Of a DNA stretch of 14,115 bases, positions 12,908-14,115 are shown piece after piece. The stretch lies in NCBI GenBank assembly GCA_902796375.1, contig CADBOW010000103.1:1-14115 (forward strand), in the 5' to 3' direction. The notes beneath the pieces are model-generated. The model was given only the letters and a program-made list of their open reading frames with translations. It ran no database searches and was not told where the DNA came from. Each line of letters begins with the position of its first letter. Position 1 is the first letter of the stretch. Made by a program: the position numbers and the translations under genes. This stretch comes from an uncultured Lachnospiraceae bacterium. Its GTDB lineage: Bacteria > Bacillota > Clostridia > Lachnospirales > Lachnospiraceae.

Positions 12908-14115
12908 TTACTTCAGCTTCTCCGTGATCATTCTGTTTACGGTCGCGGGATCACATTTTCCTTTCATTTCCTTCATGACATAACCCACGATGGCTCCGAT
13001 AGCCTTGCCCTTGCCGTTTTTCACGTCCTCTACCGCCTTCGGGTTTGCCTGGATCGCCCGGTCCACAACCTCGGCCATCACTCCGTCATCTGCCTTGGTG
13101 GACAGATTGTTGTCCTTCACATACTGCGCCGGACTGAGATCATCACTGAATACGGCCTTCTCGAAGACCTCCTTGGCAACCGCGCCGTTGATCTCCTTTG
13201 CATCAACCAGTGCGATCAGCTCCGCCAGATGCGCCGCGCTGAATCTCAGGGCGGAAGCATCGGTATTTGTCTCCTTCATGAGGCGCATGGTCTCCACCAT
13301 CAGCCAGTTGGAGGCCTTCTTCGGATCTGCGCCTGCTGCAACGGCTCCTTCAAAAAGGTCCGCCAGCTTCTTTTCTCCGGTCAGCTGATCGATATCATAA
13401 TCCGGCAGCTGATACTCTTCTCTGTAACGGGCGATCTTCTCAGCCCTCATTTCCGGCTGATGGCTGCGGATCTCTTCGATCCACTCCTCGGATACTGCTA
13501 TGGGAACCAGATCCGGATCCGGGAAATACCGGTAATCCTGTGCATCCTCCTTGGAACGCATGGGGTAGGAATATCCCTTCTCGTCATCCCAGCGCCGGGT
13601 TTCCTGTACGACAGCTTCCCCGGATTCCAGCAGATCGATCTGACGGTTTACTTCATTTTCAATACAACGGCGGATGGCACGGAAGGAATTCAGGTTCTTG
13701 GACTCGGTACGGGTACCGAATTCCTCGCTGCCCTTCTCACGGATGGACAGATTCACGTCCGCACGCATGGATCCTTCGTTCAGCTTGCAGTCCGAAGCAT
13801 CCAGATACTGGATGGTCTCGCGAAGCCCCTCCAGGTATGCGATCACCTCATCCGCAGAACGCATATCCGGCTCGGAAACGATCTCGATCAACGGTACGCC
13901 GGAACGGTTGAAATCCACATAGGTTTCATCCGTAAATGCATCATGAATCAGCTTTCCCGCATCCTCCTCCATGTGGATCTCATGGATCCTTACATGCTTC
14001 TCCTCTCCCTGTGCATCCTGAATGGCCACATAGCCGTTTCTGCAAATGGGATAATACAGCTGGGAGATCTGATAATTCTGCGGGTTATCCGGATAGAAAT
14101 AATTCTTCCGGTCAA
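12908..14115 (-). CDS. gatB: Asp-tRNA(Asn)/Glu-tRNA(Gln) amidotransferase subunit B, 5' end outside the window
   Basis: 401 codons are visible; about 75 N-terminal residues of the usual ~475 lie beyond the right edge. The reading frame is open to the edge and starts there with DRKNYFYPDNPQNYQISQ, a GatB hallmark. It continues with HEIHMEEDAGKLIHD, VDFNRSGVPLIEIVSEPD, GTRTESKNLNSFRAI and DYRYFPDPDLVPI. The C-terminal YqeY-like tRNA-binding tail ends ATVNRMITEKLK. In the GatCAB complex this subunit activates the mischarged tRNA and accepts ammonia from GatA, giving Gln-tRNA(Gln) and/or Asn-tRNA(Asn). An internal GTG at 14029 is not the start. gatC and gatA would be expected upstream, outside the window. 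Downstream is the LCP promoter. Confidence 0.97.
   Translation of the reverse strand, partial: DRKNYFYPDNPQNYQISQLYYPICRNGYVAIQDAQGEEKHVRIHEIHMEEDAGKLIHDAFTDETYVDFNRSGVPLIEIVSEPDMRSADEVIAYLEGLRETIQYLDASDCKLNEGSMRADVNLSIREKGSEEFGTRTESKNLNSFRAIRRCIENEVNRQIDLLESGEAVVQETRRWDDEKGYSYPMRSKEDAQDYRYFPDPDLVPIAVSEEWIEEIRSHQPEMRAEKIARYREEYQLPDYDIDQLTGEKKLADLFEGAVAAGADPKKASNWLMVETMRLMKETNTDASALRFSAAHLAELIALVDAKEINGAVAKEVFEKAVFSDDLSPAQYVKDNNLSTKADDGVMAEVVDRAIQANPKAVEDVKNGKGKAIGAIVGYVMKEMKGKCDPATVNRMITEKLK

Noticed and set aside
1..14115. CRISPR array, prophage, transposon, toxin-antitoxin or defence system
   Set aside because: No regularly spaced long repeats, transposase, integrase, or paired small toxin-like genes were seen; the gene content is housekeeping and cell envelope.

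Overview
The window looks like chromosomal DNA from a low-to-mid GC Gram-positive anaerobe of the class Clostridia, quite possibly Lachnospiraceae. This is inferred from strong AAGGAGG-type ribosome sites, sigma-A promoters with 17-base spacers, a pyrophosphate-type phosphofructokinase, GatB, a LytR-CpsA-Psr protein and the general protein character. Nothing in the sequence names the species. No prophage, insertion sequence, CRISPR array, tRNA or rRNA is visible. Coding density is high and almost every gene belongs to a recognisable family.

Layout from left to right. At the left edge is the start of a glycogen synthase gene (minus strand), with a promoter-plus-palindrome region behind it. Next come a cytidylate-kinase-like protein and an aspartate/glutamate racemase, both on minus. 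The racemase is divergent from a plus-strand pair: an ATP-grasp ligase of the D-aspartate ligase type and a MurE-like Mur ligase lacking the diaminopimelate signature. The Mur ligase ends in a 6-base convergent overlap with a membrane-anchored metallophosphoesterase (minus). All remaining genes are on minus. In transcription order (right to left) they are: gatB (5' end outside the window); an LCP protein followed 4 bases later by a PPi-type phosphofructokinase; a 6S RNA gene with its own promoter and terminator; yihY and alr, overlapping by ATGA; then a CorC-like CBS protein and yebC, ending in a hairpin terminator.

The theme is cell envelope and D-amino acids. The racemase (D-Asp), the ATP-grasp ligase (adds D-Asp to a peptidoglycan precursor in characterised relatives), the Mur ligase (third-residue addition), alanine racemase (D-Ala) and the LCP protein (attachment of glycopolymers to the wall) all fit one picture. 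The most interesting unit is racemase / D-Asp-ligase-like / MurE-like. It resembles the machinery that builds Lys-D-Asp cross-bridges in lactic acid bacteria, but it sits in what looks like a clostridial genome. Its real substrate cannot be read from the sequence.

The only gene-free stretch above 300 bases, 9965-10342, is explained by the 6S RNA. It was recognised from a -35/-10 promoter, a 14-bp closing stem plus an outer 8-bp helix, and a following intrinsic terminator. An open frame running through this RNA would wrongly extend yihY; the supported yihY start is GTG at 9964.
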